A stretch of DNA of 64,000 bases from positions 434,001-498,000 of the forward strand of contig JAIWZP010000001.1 in the NCBI GenBank assembly GCA_025201375.1. The letters run 5' to 3'. The stretch comes from Gongronella butleri. Taxonomy: Eukaryota; Mucoromycota; Mucoromycetes; Mucorales; Cunninghamellaceae. The notes under the pieces are model-generated. The model made no database searches, was not told where the DNA came from, and worked only from the letters and a program-made list of their open reading frames with translations. The position numbers and the translations under genes were made by a program. The number at the start of each line of letters is the position of its first letter. The stretch's first letter is position 1. Below are positions 22,740 through 36,102 of this stretch, one piece after another.

Positions 22740-24401
22740 ATGTTTGCTTCCCGGACAGTTCGACCTTTTGCTGCTGGTATGCCCTAGACATCACGCGTCG
22801 TGCTTCTTCTTTTTCCCCCCGAAAACCACTTCTCACCGGCTCGCTGCGTCTTTTTTTTCTTTTTTTTTCAATCGGTGCATAAGCTCGAACACTAGGATCC
22901 CTCCACACGGTGCGTGTGCCCGCCATGTAAGTTAGTGTAGCTAGAAGAGGAAGGAGGCAAAAGGCCATTGACGCTGATTATCCACGTTAAATGACAGGGC
23001 ACCGCGCATGTTTTCGACGTCCAAGGCGGTGGGCGCCACCCAGGCGCCAAGACGTGTTCAATTCGCTCTCTTGTCGTCGGCCATTGCCGTCACAGGCATG
23101 GCGTCGCTGTTGCTAGCCGATGAGGTACGTACAATTGACAAAAATTAACCAAAAGTTGCTAAAAGGCACTGATTCTCGGATATTATCCTCTTTTTGTGTA
23201 GACTCACTGCGATGCCGCGAGCGATGACAAGCAACGTGTAAGTCGCTCTCCTAATCGGCGCTCCGCGGCGGGCCGATTCTGTCAGCGTCAGCCGATATAT
23301 TTTTTTTTTTTTCTATTTTTCGGTCGTTCGCAGGATGCATGGGAAAAAAAAAAAGATCGGCTGCGCGTGTGTGACATGCCAAAATGGCTCGATCAATTTT
23401 GTCTCAACCCTTTTTTTTATTTTTTTTTTGCGAATTAGCGCAGCGAGGGCCCGATCACGGATAGCGACCCGATGCGCCTTCGGATGGAGGCGTTTGTCAA
23501 GGCGCTGCAGAACCGCATTGTGTCTGACATTGAGCAGATTGACGGCAAGCAATTCTCGCGCACGCACTGGCATCGCAAGGAGGGCGGCGAGGGCATTACG
23601 TGCGTGCTGCAGGACGGCAATGTGTTTGAAAAGGCGGGTGTCGGCATTTCCGTCGTGTATGGGCAGCTGCCAAAGGCGGCTGTCGAGCAGATGCGCCACG
23701 ACCGCGGCAAGGAGATCAGCGCCGACGGACCCGTGCCCTTTTTCGCTGCGGGCATCTCACTCGTGATCCACCCGGTCAACCCCAACGCGCCCACGGTGCA
23801 CATGAACTACCGCTATTTCGAAATTGAGAACGAGGACGGCACGCCAAAGATGTGGTGGTTCGGCGGCGGCTCGGACCTGACGCCCAGCTACCTGTTTGAG
23901 GACGATTGCATCCATTTCCACCAAGTGCTCAAGGACGGTTGCGACAAGTTTGACAAGAAATACTATGCCAACTTTAAGCAATGGTGCGACAAGTACTTTT
24001 ACAACAAGCATCGCGGCGAGTCGCGCGGCGTCGGCGGCATCTTCTTTGACGACCTTGATGACAAGCCCGCCGATGAGGTGTTCAACTATGTCAAGGAGAT
24101 GGGCAATCGGTTCTCGCAATCGTACCTGCCCATCATCAAGAAGCGCATGCACATGAAGTACACCCCCGAGATGAAGGAATGGCAGCAAATCCGCCGCGGC
24201 CGCTACGTCGAGTTCAACCTCGTGTGGGATCGCGGCACCAAGTTTGGTCTCCAGACCCCCGGCGCACGCATTGAGGCTATCCTCATGTCCCTCCCCCTTA
24301 CTGCACGCTGGGAATACATGAAGGAAATCGAGCCAGGCACCCCCGAGGAGGCCCTTGAGGAAGTGCTCAAGAACCCCGTGGACTGGATTCCTTTGGATTA
24401 G
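22740..24401 (+). CDS. HEM13: Coproporphyrinogen III oxidase, oxygen-dependent
   Basis: Five exons: 22740-22776, 22896-22926, 22998-23124, 23202-23237 and 23439-24401. The small exons are in frame and form an N-terminal leader: a basic, Ser/Ala-rich presequence (MFASRTVRPFAAG), then a hydrophobic segment ending MASLLLADE. This fits a mitochondrial protein. The catalytic domain has VVYGQLPKAA, VHMNYRYFE, WWFGGGSDLTPSY, HRGESRGVGGIFFDDL and RRGRYVEFNLVWDRGTKFGL, all hallmarks of oxygen-dependent CPOX. It decarboxylates coproporphyrinogen III to protoporphyrinogen IX in haem synthesis. It follows coactosin in tandem and converges with THADA. The leader structure is inferred from splice signals and frame. 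Confidence 0.92.
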
Positions 24402-24752
24402 AGAGGGATAAAAAGTCTCCTCCATTTGCTTTTAAAAACAATTAAACATATATCGCTCCTGTTTTCATGCTTCAATGGCTGTGGTGGATATGATAGCTGC
24501 AGCAGCACCTACCACTGTATGATATTATCATAATATGACACACACAGTGAAGGTACGTATGATTTTTCCCCTGAATTTAATCTCTGGATGCGTTGAATTT
24601 TTCCTGAATCCAGCACATTTCGATGATTCGGTATGAATCTACCAGCTCATCGACGCAAAACATTCTGCCTCTTGGCATCTTGGGTGACTGATGAATCAAA
24701 AGTACAACACGAGTCTTCATTTTTATGGCAATCTATCTATTTTTAAAGGATT
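24402..24752. other. convergent 3' region, HEM13 / THADA
   Basis: It contains ATTAAA at 24441-24446, a possible HEM13 poly(A) signal, and a palindromic ATGATATTATCATAAT stretch near 24519. No gene was seen. Confidence 0.45.
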
Positions 24753-27700
24753 TTACAATCTACAATCGGGTGACATCAAGAACATGGAGCTGTAGGTGGG
24801 TGTTTGGAAGCGGCGCAGGAATTGGTGGGTCTTGGCAGCCAAGCCGGCCTGGCCCTGCAGCAGCTGCAGCAGCAAAGGGTGCACACTGGCCACATCGACG
24901 TTTTGCACGGTAGCATTCAATTCTGGTGATAAAAAAAAAAGTAAGAGTGAGTGAGATGAACGAGCGCTTGTGATAATGTTTTACCCTTGGTCAATGGCAC
25001 GAAATCAGGCGCGACGTCTGGCAGCTCCTGAAGATAGTCATAGGCAAACGTCATGAGGGCAAGCAAGCGGTAAGCAACAAGGAACACGGATTCCTTGGAG
25101 GTAACACCATAAGGACCATGCTCCATGGTCTATGAGAAATGCAGCCAAAAAAAAAAAAAAAAAAAAAAAAAAATACGCGATGAGCCGTCTTTTTTGCTGC
25201 GTGGCACTTGATTCATGCTTACCGTCGTGTCGCAGAGCTTGCACAGGTCGATGAGCTGGTTGGCAGCGACCATCAGGTAAATGACATGCGGCTTCATGGT
25301 GGTGGCAAAGTGCTGGGCGCCGCGATAGTGAAGCTGGTCGAGATCCACGGCGGCCCATTGCACGTCCACAAGGTCCTCCTTGTAAATGTTTGGATTCTCC
25401 TTTTCAAACAGAGCGCGTTTGTTCGTCAGGGCATCGTGCCAGACAGATCCTATGGAAAAAAAAAAAAAATCTCTGTCAGCTTCCTCTTTTTTTTTTTTTT
25501 TCTTTGCGTCATCCGTCACATACTAAGATTGGCGTCGTCGCCGACCAACGTCTGCGTGAGCGATTCTTGCAGGCGTGCAGGATACACCTTGAACTGGGTC
25601 AGATGCTGGTGCACAAGCTCCAATGCGCGGTCCGAGTGCACAGGCGCCTAGATCAATTCAAAAAAAAAAAAAACGCGTTAAAAATGCACAAAAAATGACA
25701 AAAGTCAACGCACGGGCAACAAAAGCGCGTCGGACACAATGGCGGCTGTGTGCTCGCGGATGTCGATGTCATCGTCCTGTAGGAGCTGGATGATGCCCAA
25801 TTCCACGGCAATGCGCGCGTCATCGGCGTCGTCCGACATTTGTGTGGTATTGACAAACAGCTGCTTGGCGCTGAACTCGATAGACTTGACCACCGCCTCG
25901 CGGAGCGGCAGCGTCTAGAAGAAAAAAAAGGAGGGGGAGGGAGAGATGAAGCGTTAGTGTCACACGTTTGTCGCATCGTCGGCAAATGATTTTTTTTTTT
26001 TTTTTTTTTTTACCATTTCCTTGGCACTGTACTTGACGACAATGGTGCTCCACGTCTTGAGGCAGCCTTGCACCCAATCGTTGTTCAGCGGACTGGACAG
26101 AATCTACTCGAAGAAGACGCGATTGAGCATGTCACTGGCTCTCCTCTCGCTTTTTTTTTCATCTTTGGCGATTTTCCTTACCTGTGAGAGTAGGGCACCG
26201 AGCAAAGGCAGGATGGATTCGGTGACGAGGATGGATTGCTTCTCGACAAAGTGCTTAAGCAGGGTCTGCCAGTACTCGTCGAGCGAGAAGCCGACTTGTT
26301 TCTCAAGCTGCTTGGGATACGGCTGCGACGGCTTGAGCGTCGTCAAAAACTCGGTGGCCTTTGCAAAGCAGTGCAAGTTGGATTCACCGTGGTATGTCTT
26401 TTGCACAAGGGCAAGCTGCAGCTCGTTGATACTATGAGAATAAAATGAGAGAAAAGCCTTTTTTTTTCTTTTCATTTTTTTTTTTTTTTACCCCTGGATG
26501 TGATCTGTGACCGGAAGCGAGGCGAAGAATTCCATGAGTTTGGTCATGGTGGTGAGGCGGACCTCGTAGTCGGGGTCATTGAGCAGGAAGAGCAGGGCAT
26601 GGAGGTCGCCGAGACCAAACTTGGTATAGCCATGGATGAGGATGGTGGCCATGGACTGGCGCATCAGGTAGCTGCCGATCTGGTGCGGCTCGGGCGGCGC
26701 AAGGATCGCCTGGCTGCAGTGCGACAGCACAAATCCACGCAACGTCTCGAGTGCCTCGTCCGACAGGGCGATCAGTTCTAAAAAAAAATTGTGTGAGCGA
26801 CCTGTTCCTCTATTTTCAATGCCCGATTCATGCAACCGCGTCTTTTTTTTTTTTTTTTTTTTACCATCCGACAGCACGGCGGGCTTGTCGTTGACGAGCC
26901 ACTTGTCGTCCATGAAGAATTCGGTGACAATATCCAAAAGCAAGGCCTGTGAGACGTTATTGAGGCGGTGCAGATAGAGGAGACATTGATGGACGACGCC
27001 GGGAATGGACTTGATGAACTCGTAGAGCGTGGTGTCTAGGGCGCCATGGTACAGGTGGCCACGCAGCAGGAATTGGACCTGAAGGAGACGACCGTGGATG
27101 TCGTTTTGCGACAGTGTCGCATCCCACTGCAACAGCTCGGCCACGGTCAAAATGAGCGCCGTCGACGGGACGAGCGGCACGAGCGCGCGTGCCGCCATCT
27201 CGCGCGTTTTGAAGATGGAACTTGCCGAGCACGACATGACCAGCGGCACGAATTGTGCCATTGACAGCGGGTTCGTGGCCGGATCGTCCATCACTGATGG
27301 ACGCAAACGCGACAGAAGCGTCAGCATTGGATATAGACCTGGATGCACGTTTTCCGTCTAAATGATAGCATGCAAAAAAAAAAAAAAAAAAATTGAATGG
27401 CCCAATTTCACATTTTACGTCATTTCTCATTCGAATTGGCCTTTTATAACTTACCAAAGATTGATCCAAGAGCTGGCCGACGGCCGTCTTCAATTCCTTG
27501 AGCAAATAAGGATGCAATTTGGGGAAGCGCGTAAAGAATTCTTGGCCAGTGACATTGTTGATGGTGCTGTGCTCGTCTCTGGTCTTTTTCGTGCCAAGGG
27601 TGCGCTGCAGCAGTGTGGAGAACAACATGACCGAGCAATTGCGAATCGCCCAGCTAAAAATTCACCCCATTCAAACCATAAAAAATTAAAAAAATACAAA

Positions 27701-30700
27701 AATACAAAAAAAAAAAAGCATACCTTGCAGATGAAAAGCCGTCAATGGCCATGAAGAAGCCATCCGATGCGAATTCGAGGACGCGGCTGCCGAGCTTGGA
27801 GTCCATGAACATGGTGCGCATGATGTTGAACGCGTGGACCTGGGGCAAATCGATGCGTTGGTCAGCGTCGGCGGGGGGTGGCTGCTGCGCGAGGTCGAGT
27901 AGGCGGCGGAATGTCTCATGCAGCAATTCCTTTTTCGACAGCGACTCGCTGCTGACAATGGCCAAAATGCACAACGGCAGACCCGCACTGCGGCGCGTGA
28001 TGGAAATGGAGCTGGACGTCATGCTCTCCAGGTTTTTCTAAAAAAGTAAAAAATAAAAAAAATTGAATTCAGAGAAATCCCGCCGCTTAATTCTGTTTCT
28101 TTCTTTTTTAATCCTTGTTTTTCGTTCTCTCCATTCCGTCGTACCTGAAGCCATTGGCGGGGCAGGGTGTTGAGGGCGGCGTCCTTGGAGGATAAAAGGC
28201 GCGCACAGAGAGTGACGTAGGTCGGGTAGACGGCGGAGAAGGCACCGCGATGGCGGATGCTTGTGAGCAAGGTGCGCAGCAGTGCGCCGCTCTTTTCAAG
28301 GTCACTGTTGGTGAGTAGGGCAGTGTTGTCCTTTGCGACGGGTGTGCGGCCAATGATCACTTCCAAAAGCGAGCTCGCCTCCTTGACGGCGCGCCAGCAG
28401 CAGCTGAGAATGACCTGATGCTTGGGCCCTGAGGCGTCGGGCGCGTCGTCGTCGTCGTCATGGCCATCATCGTCGTTGCCAACGAGCTGGTCAATGGCCT
28501 CCTCCATCTCCTTGAACGACGCAGGCACGTTGCCCTCGGGCGATGGATTCGACAGCACGTCCATCACGCTGTCGCACACCGTGTGGATCAGCTGCATCAT
28601 CCGCGCAAGCAATTCCTTCCATTTCGCCTTGTCCTTGGCAATCCGCGCGTCCTCATAGTCGATTTCCCTCAAAACGTATTGCAACGTCAACAGCGTGCCA
28701 TGCATCGGGTGCTGCTGCGCTGCAAGAAGCAAATTCGACTTTGCAATATCCACCTGCCCTTGCAGCATATCCAGCAGCCGCTCTGTAAACGTCACCGCAG
28801 CTGTTTTTTTTTTCAAGAAAAACAGAGAAATTAGGCATCGTTTTTTCGTTTTTTTTTCATTTGTTTCCACTTTTTTTTTCTTACCCGACACGGAGGCTTG
28901 TTTCTTGTTCTTTTTCTTCTTTTTGCTTTGGCTGGCCAAGGGCTTGTCTGATTGCTGAGGCACAAGATGGTAGCCAAGGCCGAGGACGTACTTGTTGAAG
29001 ATAAGACGGAAGATGATGGCGCCCGAGTCGCTTTCTGCGGCGCGTGTGCTGACGACATTGCGCAGGGCCCACCATAGCAATTGCTGCGCGTGGTCCTTTT
29101 GGGCAAGGCCCGGCAATGGGTTGGGGAACGTGCATAAAATGTCAAACGCCAGATTGCGATTGAAATCGTAGGGATCCATGAGGGTGTCCAAGAGTAGTTT
29201 CGTGTTGCGCGGGGTAGCGAGCGGCAGGACAAACGGGAATTCCGTCGCGGGGGCGTCTCTATCCTTTGTCGCAGGTGCAGCGGGTGCAGAAGGCACGGGC
29301 GCCGGCGTCGAACTGTTGGAATCGGATCCACGTTCATCGTCGTCATTGTCATTGGCATCGTACACGCCATACTGCTTGACGAGACCGTGGAACAGGCGCA
29401 ATGCCGTGGCAACGCGTTGGAACGACGCGCCAGGATACAAAGAAGAGGCAAGATGATCCACCAGCCAATGCAAAAACGCCTTGCCGCGCTGCACCGTGCT
29501 GACTGCCGCCTCCATCTGTGCATCGGTCTCCGGAACATACCCAACGTGCGTCACATAAAGTCGATGCTGCGCATACAAGTTGCCGTGCAGACGCGCAAGC
29601 AGCTTGGCAAGATGCGCGCACAGACGCTGCCGGAAGCTCGGCGAGCTGCAATTCATGTTCAGCGCCAAAAAGTACTTGATCAGCGCCAATTCAACCTCCG
29701 TCACCGTAGCCGTGTTCTTGCGCGACTCGCACAACAGCCCAAATGCGTCAATGCGCACCTCATCGTCCGAATGATACAGCGCAAGCTTCAACGTCTCCAC
29801 GGAAATCTTGTTCGACGCAAGGTCAGACGAATCTATGAAAATAATTAAAACGCGCATGAGCCTCAATGAATGGATTAAAAAAATAAATAAAAAAAGGACG
29901 TTTACCGGTGGCATACACGGAACCGTCCACCAATTCCAGCGACCGCGCAACCTTGAGCGAAGCAATGATGGCATGCAGACGATAGCGCGAGTCCAGGATG
30001 TTCCATGCGTCGTGCTTGGTGTCATTGAGGATTGACAGCATGTGCCAAAACGCGTCGCCGCAGCTCATAAACAGCTGTTGCAATAAATTCCCGCTCACGT
30101 TCTGTCGCTGCACGTGCGACGCCGACGTCAGGCCGCGCAAAACTGGCATTGCCCACAATTGCACCCATTCGTCAATGATCGTCTAAAAAAATGCGGAAAA
30201 GGAGAAAAGACGCGTCAGCGCAATTTTCTTTTTTTTTTTTTTGTTTTCCTCTTTTTATAATATTTACCTGAACATTTTCGTCGTCAGTGACGAGCTTGAG
30301 GTGACGGCCCTTGATGGGCTTGAATTCAGGCACCTTGGCGAGGATGTGCGCCGTGAGCAGGTCGAAAATAAAGCTTGTGATCTGCGGCGCGAGCGAAAGA
30401 CTGTCCATGGCACGCACACACTTCCAAATCAACTCGGGCTCCAATTCAAAGTAAATGGCCGCACCGGTCTTGGGAATCAGCATTGACATGAGCGCGTACT
30501 TGACCTGTAGAAGAGAGAGAAAAATTAAAAAAAAAAAAAAAAAAAAAGGGTGTTAATGCGCTTGTGTGTCCCATTTTTTTTTTTAAAAAAAAAAACTATA
30601 AATGTCTTACCTTGCGGTGCCAGTCCGTTTGCAACAAGCTGTTGAGCAAGGCGGTCAATTGGGCCTTGTAGCCGTCTTGCAGGTCAAAGTGGGTCGTGCG

Positions 30701-32168
30701 CGTGTCAAGGATAGTAAGCAGCATTTCGAAAATGTTGCGCATCTTGTGCTGCATGACGTCGAGCGGATCGTCCCAATAATTGCATACGTGCTGGATCAGA
30801 CGGTCGACATTGGCATTCGTCAGCATGTTGGCCGCTTCAAACACGGCAGGCTCGGCGTCCTGGCGCATCATGTTGTGCAGCCGCAGCAACCACGTGGCCA
30901 TCGCATCAAACGCAATGACCTTGGCCTGCGCATCCTGCAAATTGATATCGCAAAAGTGGTGGAATCCGGCAAAAAACAGCTCCAACAAATGGTGGCATGG
31001 ACCGTAGCTGAAATAAAAAAAAAAAAAAAGGGAAATAAGCGAATATTCCATGCTTTTCATGATTTTTTTTCTTTACGTTTCCAAGGCAGGAATGGTCATT
31101 GGCGCTTCAAAAGGCAAGAGAAGCACGTCCTTGCGCAGGCTGGAGATGAAGCCACGCATGAGGAAGAGCAGTGGGTGGTCCGGGCCTTGCCAACCAACGC
31201 GATCGTCTTGCAACAAGGGCAATTCCAATTGCCATTGGTCTGCCATGGCCGTGGTCTTTTCGCCGGGAGGAGCCGACGGTGTAATGAACCAATCAATGAC
31301 CCATGCCATGACGGCCTGCGGGTCGTTCTCCAGGTTGATGACGGCGCCAAAGGCCATGGCAGCCACTTGCGAGCAATCGCGGCCGAATTGGCCCGCGCGC
31401 ATCGCAATGTCGAGCAGCACACGCACCAATTGTGCAAGAAGATCAATGTGCTCAATGTTGTCAAGCGAAAGGCGCTTCGCCGACGCGTCCGATCGCGTCA
31501 AAAGCGACATCAGCGTCTTTGTCAGGTAATGCACTTTGCCAAGCGCCTCGTCTTCGTCGCCACCACCACCGGTACACCCGCCGTGCGCAACAATCAGGCG
31601 GTCCACAAGGAAGCTAAGCGAAGGCAGAAACGCGTCGCTCAGCAATTGCCGCCCAAGATCAAAATCAAGCGATAATTGGATGCAACACGCTTTGTGCGCG
31701 TCGGAAGTCAGCACACTGCCATCGTCTGCGCTCAAATAACCCGTGTACTCGTTCAACACCATCGCCATCGACGAAATTTGCAAAACAGGGATAAACAGCC
31801 GACGCGAGTAATTCTCGCTGGCATAACAGTATCCAACACCGGCAAGGCGGCTCACAACACCATCGATCAGCGACCGATCTTGCTTGCCTGCCTTTTTGCA
31901 CTGCTTCACTATAAAAATAAATAAAAAAAGACGCGTCGTCAATACTTTTTCGTTCTTTTTTTTATTGGGAGTGAGGAGGCATACCAAGCTCTTTTAGCAG
32001 ATTTGTCTGTTTTTGCCATGGTTGATCCTGGCTGGCCACAAGGTCGCGCACCAATTGCGCCACCGCGCTCTCGCTCTTGGCCAACACCGTATCCTCCGCC
32101 ACCACAGAAGCCCATTGGACATACAGCGACGGCTGGAAAGGCGCCTGCTTCTTCCCTTTTTCTGGCAT
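24753..32168 (-). CDS. THADA/Trm732-like tRNA methylation partner (DUF2428), about 18 exons
   Basis: A very long minus-strand gene of roughly 1,900 residues, from MPEKGKKQAPFQPSLYVQW at 32168 to the stop at 24753. Most of the protein is alpha-helical (HEAT/ARM-like) repeats. The diagnostic DUF2428 core is split over two exons: TRRSAGLPLCILAI, HAFNIMRTMFMDSKLG, WAIRNCSVMLFSTLLQR and TKKTRDEHSTINNVTGQEFF. This is the signature of THADA and yeast Trm732. Trm732 works with the methyltransferase Trm7 (FTSJ1) to 2'-O-methylate position 32 of the tRNA anticodon loop. A Ser/Pro/Asp-rich linker and an acidic run (near 28440-28480) interrupt the helical part. Introns are short, with strong A-then-T polarity, for example 25139-25222. 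Confidence 0.9.
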
Positions 32169-32799
32169 CACAGGCAAAACAAGGATAAAAAGTGAAACAA
32201 GAACTGAGGAAGAACAAAAAAAGTCCCTGCTCGGAAATCGATCAAAAGGCAACAAAAACAAGTCCGATGCTTTCGCACTCCGCCATTCATGCAAAAAAAA
32301 AGCCAAAAAGTGCAACCTGACCCCCTTTTTCTTTACCCCCTGACCATCAATGACACTTTTGAGGCGCCATTGTCATGACAGAACGCCATTCAATGAACGA
32401 AGTATTGATCCTGCCCCGTTAAAATGATAAAATCTTGGAAAACAAGCATTTTTTTGGCAAGTCTCTTGGCTCATCACCACCTCATGACGCGCCAGAAACA
32501 CCATGGCAAGTTAAAAAACATAAAGCATTGAATTGGCCAGGATTTGACAGAGAACGGAGACTGGCAGCGTCAGAAATATTCATATCAATGGATTTTAGCA
32601 AGTTGATGTTGCATTGCTCGACGGCTGTTGCTGCCGAAAGGCACCACGCTGATTGCAGATGCCAGGAGCTTCTGTTGGTCACCTTCCGAGACAATAAAAA
32701 TGGGAGACGGATGCGCTGGTTGCCGAGAAAATCACATTTAAAGCGTGTCTTTCTCTGTTTTAGTTAATTATCGGTCATTTTACAATGTTCAAAGATATT
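32169..32799. other. THADA 5' flank; no gene seen
   Basis: Likely promoter of the THADA gene. There is no protein-like frame. Confidence 0.45.
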
Positions 32800-33650
32800 T
32801 ATGCTTTGTATCGACGAAGCCAAGTTTTCTCGTTTCAATGAGCCCACTTTTGGCTCTCTGTATCCGCTAGGTGGGTCGCAACCACGATTTTCGAAAATGG
32901 CGGATTTTCCAAGGGGTGCAGTCGAGGATTTGAAAAAAAAGTAAAATTTAGGTCCTCAGATTGTCACGCCATTCAACCCCATGGTGTATGTCCCTCGTTA
33001 ACCGACAAAAATGCATTAATAATCTCGGGGACATCGACTGGATGTCGCGTAAATTGCAATTTTCGCCTTTTTTTCGTCACAAGGCAAAGTCGACGAAAAA
33101 TGGCCACAGAGCTGCGAAACAAAGACCATCAGAAAGAGCGCTGGTTTTTGCGTACGTGACCTCTTGTGATCAATGAAAAAGTTGCGTTTCAGACGATATT
33201 TAACGCGACGCCGTTGTTATAATAATTTTTGACGCGTGAAAAAGCGCGTCAAACACGTTGGCATCTCGTCGCCCGCATCAAATTCATGCATTTTGAGCTT
33301 CTCTTTCTTGTGGACGCGTCAACTAGGGTCACTCAACGCGCTTTCCTTGTGCAAATCGCATTCAAAGTTTAATCAAAAATCGCCCATTGCTCGTCACTGA
33401 GTAGATGGACATTGCTCTTTTTTGACATTTTCCGCGGTTTCTCCACGCCGTACATCCCCGGTATAAATTTGGTGGCATTCTGAGAACTTGATTTTTATTT
33501 TGTTCCTCGGGCGCACGAAATGACCAAATTTTGATTTGCGTGTTTTGCACATTCAGCGGTCTCGCGGTAGATGCCACGTCTTATTTCTAACCAAGCAGAT
33601 CTCGTTCGAACGCGTTTCGGAGCTTAAAAATGCCTGTTTGACAAGCGAAG
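32800..33650 (-). repeat. dispersed repeat family 1, copy C
   Basis: Reverse orientation copy. It shares with copy B the segment GGATTTTCCAAGGGGTGCAG, the following TTTAGGTCCTC, the Mlu-type GACGCGTCAACTAG block near 33312, and a matching ATTCTGAGAAC near copy A's 10151. It is non-coding, and its boundaries are approximate. Confidence 0.7.
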
Positions 33651-34144
33651 GCTATGAGGACACAAAAATTGTGGCATATCCTTTTTCTCTCGAGAAAATC
33701 GTTCATCTGTGGTCTTAATGCTTTATGATCAAAGATTTACAACACCAAGACGCTTCAATAAAGGTCTCTCATGCTTGAATGATTGGCGTCGCTGCCGAGT
33801 AAAAGGACAAAAGACGATTTTAGAGCCCAAAACGCGGTCAGTGACGTCAAGACGCGATCATTTCCCGTTGTTAGCGCTCCAATGGTCACCCCAAGAGACT
33901 CGGGCGGATGATGACACAAAGAAGCGATTCGAGAAAAAGGAGTCCGTATAAACACATTTGTATTATTTGCAAAAAGAATAAAAGAATAAGCGAAACAGGG
34001 AAAAAGATCGCGTGCACCGCGCGCAATGTCATCTAGAGCGTGACCAATGAATTTGTGACGGCAAAGCGGATGAAAAAAAAGAGAAGGGGGGAAAGAGGGT
34101 AACCAAGCATGAGCAGCCACAATGACTAGAAGAAGAAAAAGCGC

Positions 34145-34193
<49 letters not shown>

Positions 34194-34294
34194 AGAAAAA
34201 CATAAAAGACAGACGCGGTGCACGATATGAAACATGTAGAGTGGCCAGGGAGGAGGGAGAGGTGGCAAAGCGAGTGTGATGAGAAAAGGGGCAT
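33651..34294. other. 3' flank of the RanBP3-like gene
   Basis: Contains a 39-base (AG)n microsatellite at 34149-34187. No gene was recognised. Confidence 0.5.
34149..34187. repeat. (AG)n microsatellite
   Basis: About 19 uninterrupted AG units, CT on the transcribed strand of the neighbouring gene's 3' region. Confidence 0.95.
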
Positions 34295-36102
34295 CTAGGA
34301 ATTGGATGACTTGTGGGGAATATGGCTGGTGATGTGATCCAACAATTCTTGCGCAACCATGTGGTTTGGCAACTAGAAAGAAAAATCCAAGGTGAGATGA
34401 CGCACGGACGCCCCGCCCCTGAAATGCATCGACTACTTTACCTTTAGAGCGTAGCTGACGAGTTTGGGTTGTGATCCGTCGTCCGTGGTCTGGAATGCAC
34501 TGAATTGCACAAAGCGGTCTTGCATGATTTTTGCCTTCATCTCGGCGAACAAGAGCTGGTTCAAAATGAGGCGGAACACCGAGTCGGCGCGCATGACCAG
34601 ACGCGTCTGCCGCGTGTGCTTTTTGCGATTGACTCTTAGTGTGCCCGTGCCACATTCCTTCCAGTTCTTCGTCTTGCTGTCCAGCATCAGCAGCTTGGCC
34701 TTGGTGTGGTAGATCGTGTCCTCGTCTTCTTCGCCGGTTTTCACTGAGAAAAAAAAAACGAAAAATGAGCAAAATCGTGCAAAAGGACGTGTTTTTTCTT
34801 TTTTTCCGTTTCTTTTTTCTTTTGTCTTACCGTCTGTTTGCTGCTTGACGCCTGGGACCTTGATCTTTGCGCCCTCGCCAAAGGCGTGCTGGTCGTCGGT
34901 GGGACTGGTAATGTCATTGTCGCGTTCGTTTTCGTCCTCCTGGCTTTGTGCGTCGTCGGCGGCGCTGCTGGCATGCGACTCGGTGGGTGAAAGCGCAGCG
35001 AGCGGCGACGCCTTGGGCAGCGACGATAGCGCATTGGATCCAGCAGCCGCAAGTGCAAAGGGCGAGCTTGTGCCGCTGGCAAACGCACCAAACCCAGATG
35101 TTGTGGAAGAAGTCGTGGTTGGCTCAGAGACAGGTGCACTGGTGGTCAATGCTGGCGAAGCAGCAAAAGGTGATGCGCTGTTGCTCGTTGCAAACGAGCC
35201 AAACCCGGACGTCGACGATGTAAAACCGCCAAAGACCTAGCAAAAACCAAAAAAAATTAGAGAACACATGAAAAAACGCGTCGTTTATCCTCCTTTTTTT
35301 TTTTTTAGCCCATTTGCTTACCGTCTTTTGGGTGGTTGGTGCGGCAGGCGCGGGTGCAGGTGTCGCGGCGGCCGAGGAGGAAGCGGAGGCGGACGCATCA
35401 ATCAATGCCCGTGTGCCAAAGCCAGAGGACGAGCCAAACGTGTATTTTTGCTTTGACTCGTCGGCCACGGGCTTGGCGGGCTCCTGATCGTCGTCGTCGG
35501 CAAACTCGCCCCAATCGTCGCTCGTGCTGTTGGCGCCGAATTGCGCGAATCCGGCTGTTGCTTGCTTTGGCCGCTCATCCTCGTCGGATTCCGTCTCTTG
35601 CGTGCTGTGCATCGTCTCATCCACGGCATGCTCCTGTTTGTCGGTCGTTGTCATGTCCTTGAGGTTCTTGCGGATCGTCGTCATCGAATTGCTGTTGGGC
35701 AGCTCGTCGCGTTTGCTAAAATGCACAAAAAAAACAGAAAAAGGAGGATCAGGACAATTCTGAAGATAGGTGAGGATTCTGCATCATCTTACGTCTTTTT
35801 GGCTGACGCGGCGGCTTTGGCGTCAATGTCAACCTAGCGCATCCAATGATTGATAATAAAAAATAAAAAAAGAGACAAAAAAAAAAGATATTGAGTCACC
35901 ATTGATCTCCAGTTTTGCTATGCGTCCTACCTCCTCGTCTTTTTGCGTGTTCTGCGGTTCGACGGACTGGGCGCGGCCACGCTTCTTGGAGGAGGGATCA
36001 TCTATTGAAAAAAAAGTATTGAGTTACCCCTTGCGTCTCCCCCTTTTTGACGCGCTTACCAATATCTTGCACAGAGTGGATAGAGTCGGGAGGAGACGAC
36101 AT
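34295..36102 (-). CDS. RanBP3/Yrb2-like Ran-binding protein
   Basis: About seven exons from MSSPPDSIHSVQDI at 36102 to the stop at 34295. The second exon encodes a KKRGR nuclear-localisation-type motif. A long Ser/Thr/Ala-rich middle has repeated FG motifs (GFGSFATS, GFGAFASG, GFAQFG). The C-terminus is a RanBD1 domain starting TGEEDEDTIYHTKAKLL and continuing NWKECGTGTLRVN and RLVMRADSVFRLILNQLLF. This architecture (NLS, FG-bearing linker, C-terminal RanBD) is that of Yrb2/RanBP3/Hba1, nuclear cofactors of CRM1-dependent export. Nup50/Nup2-like proteins are an alternative, but the TGEEDE start of the domain and the overall layout favour RanBP3. It diverges from CCT7. Confidence 0.8.

Noticed and set aside
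30602..31675. 357-codon plus-strand frame opposite THADA
   Set aside because: Antisense to THADA exons and crossing one of its introns. The translation has no recognisable domain.
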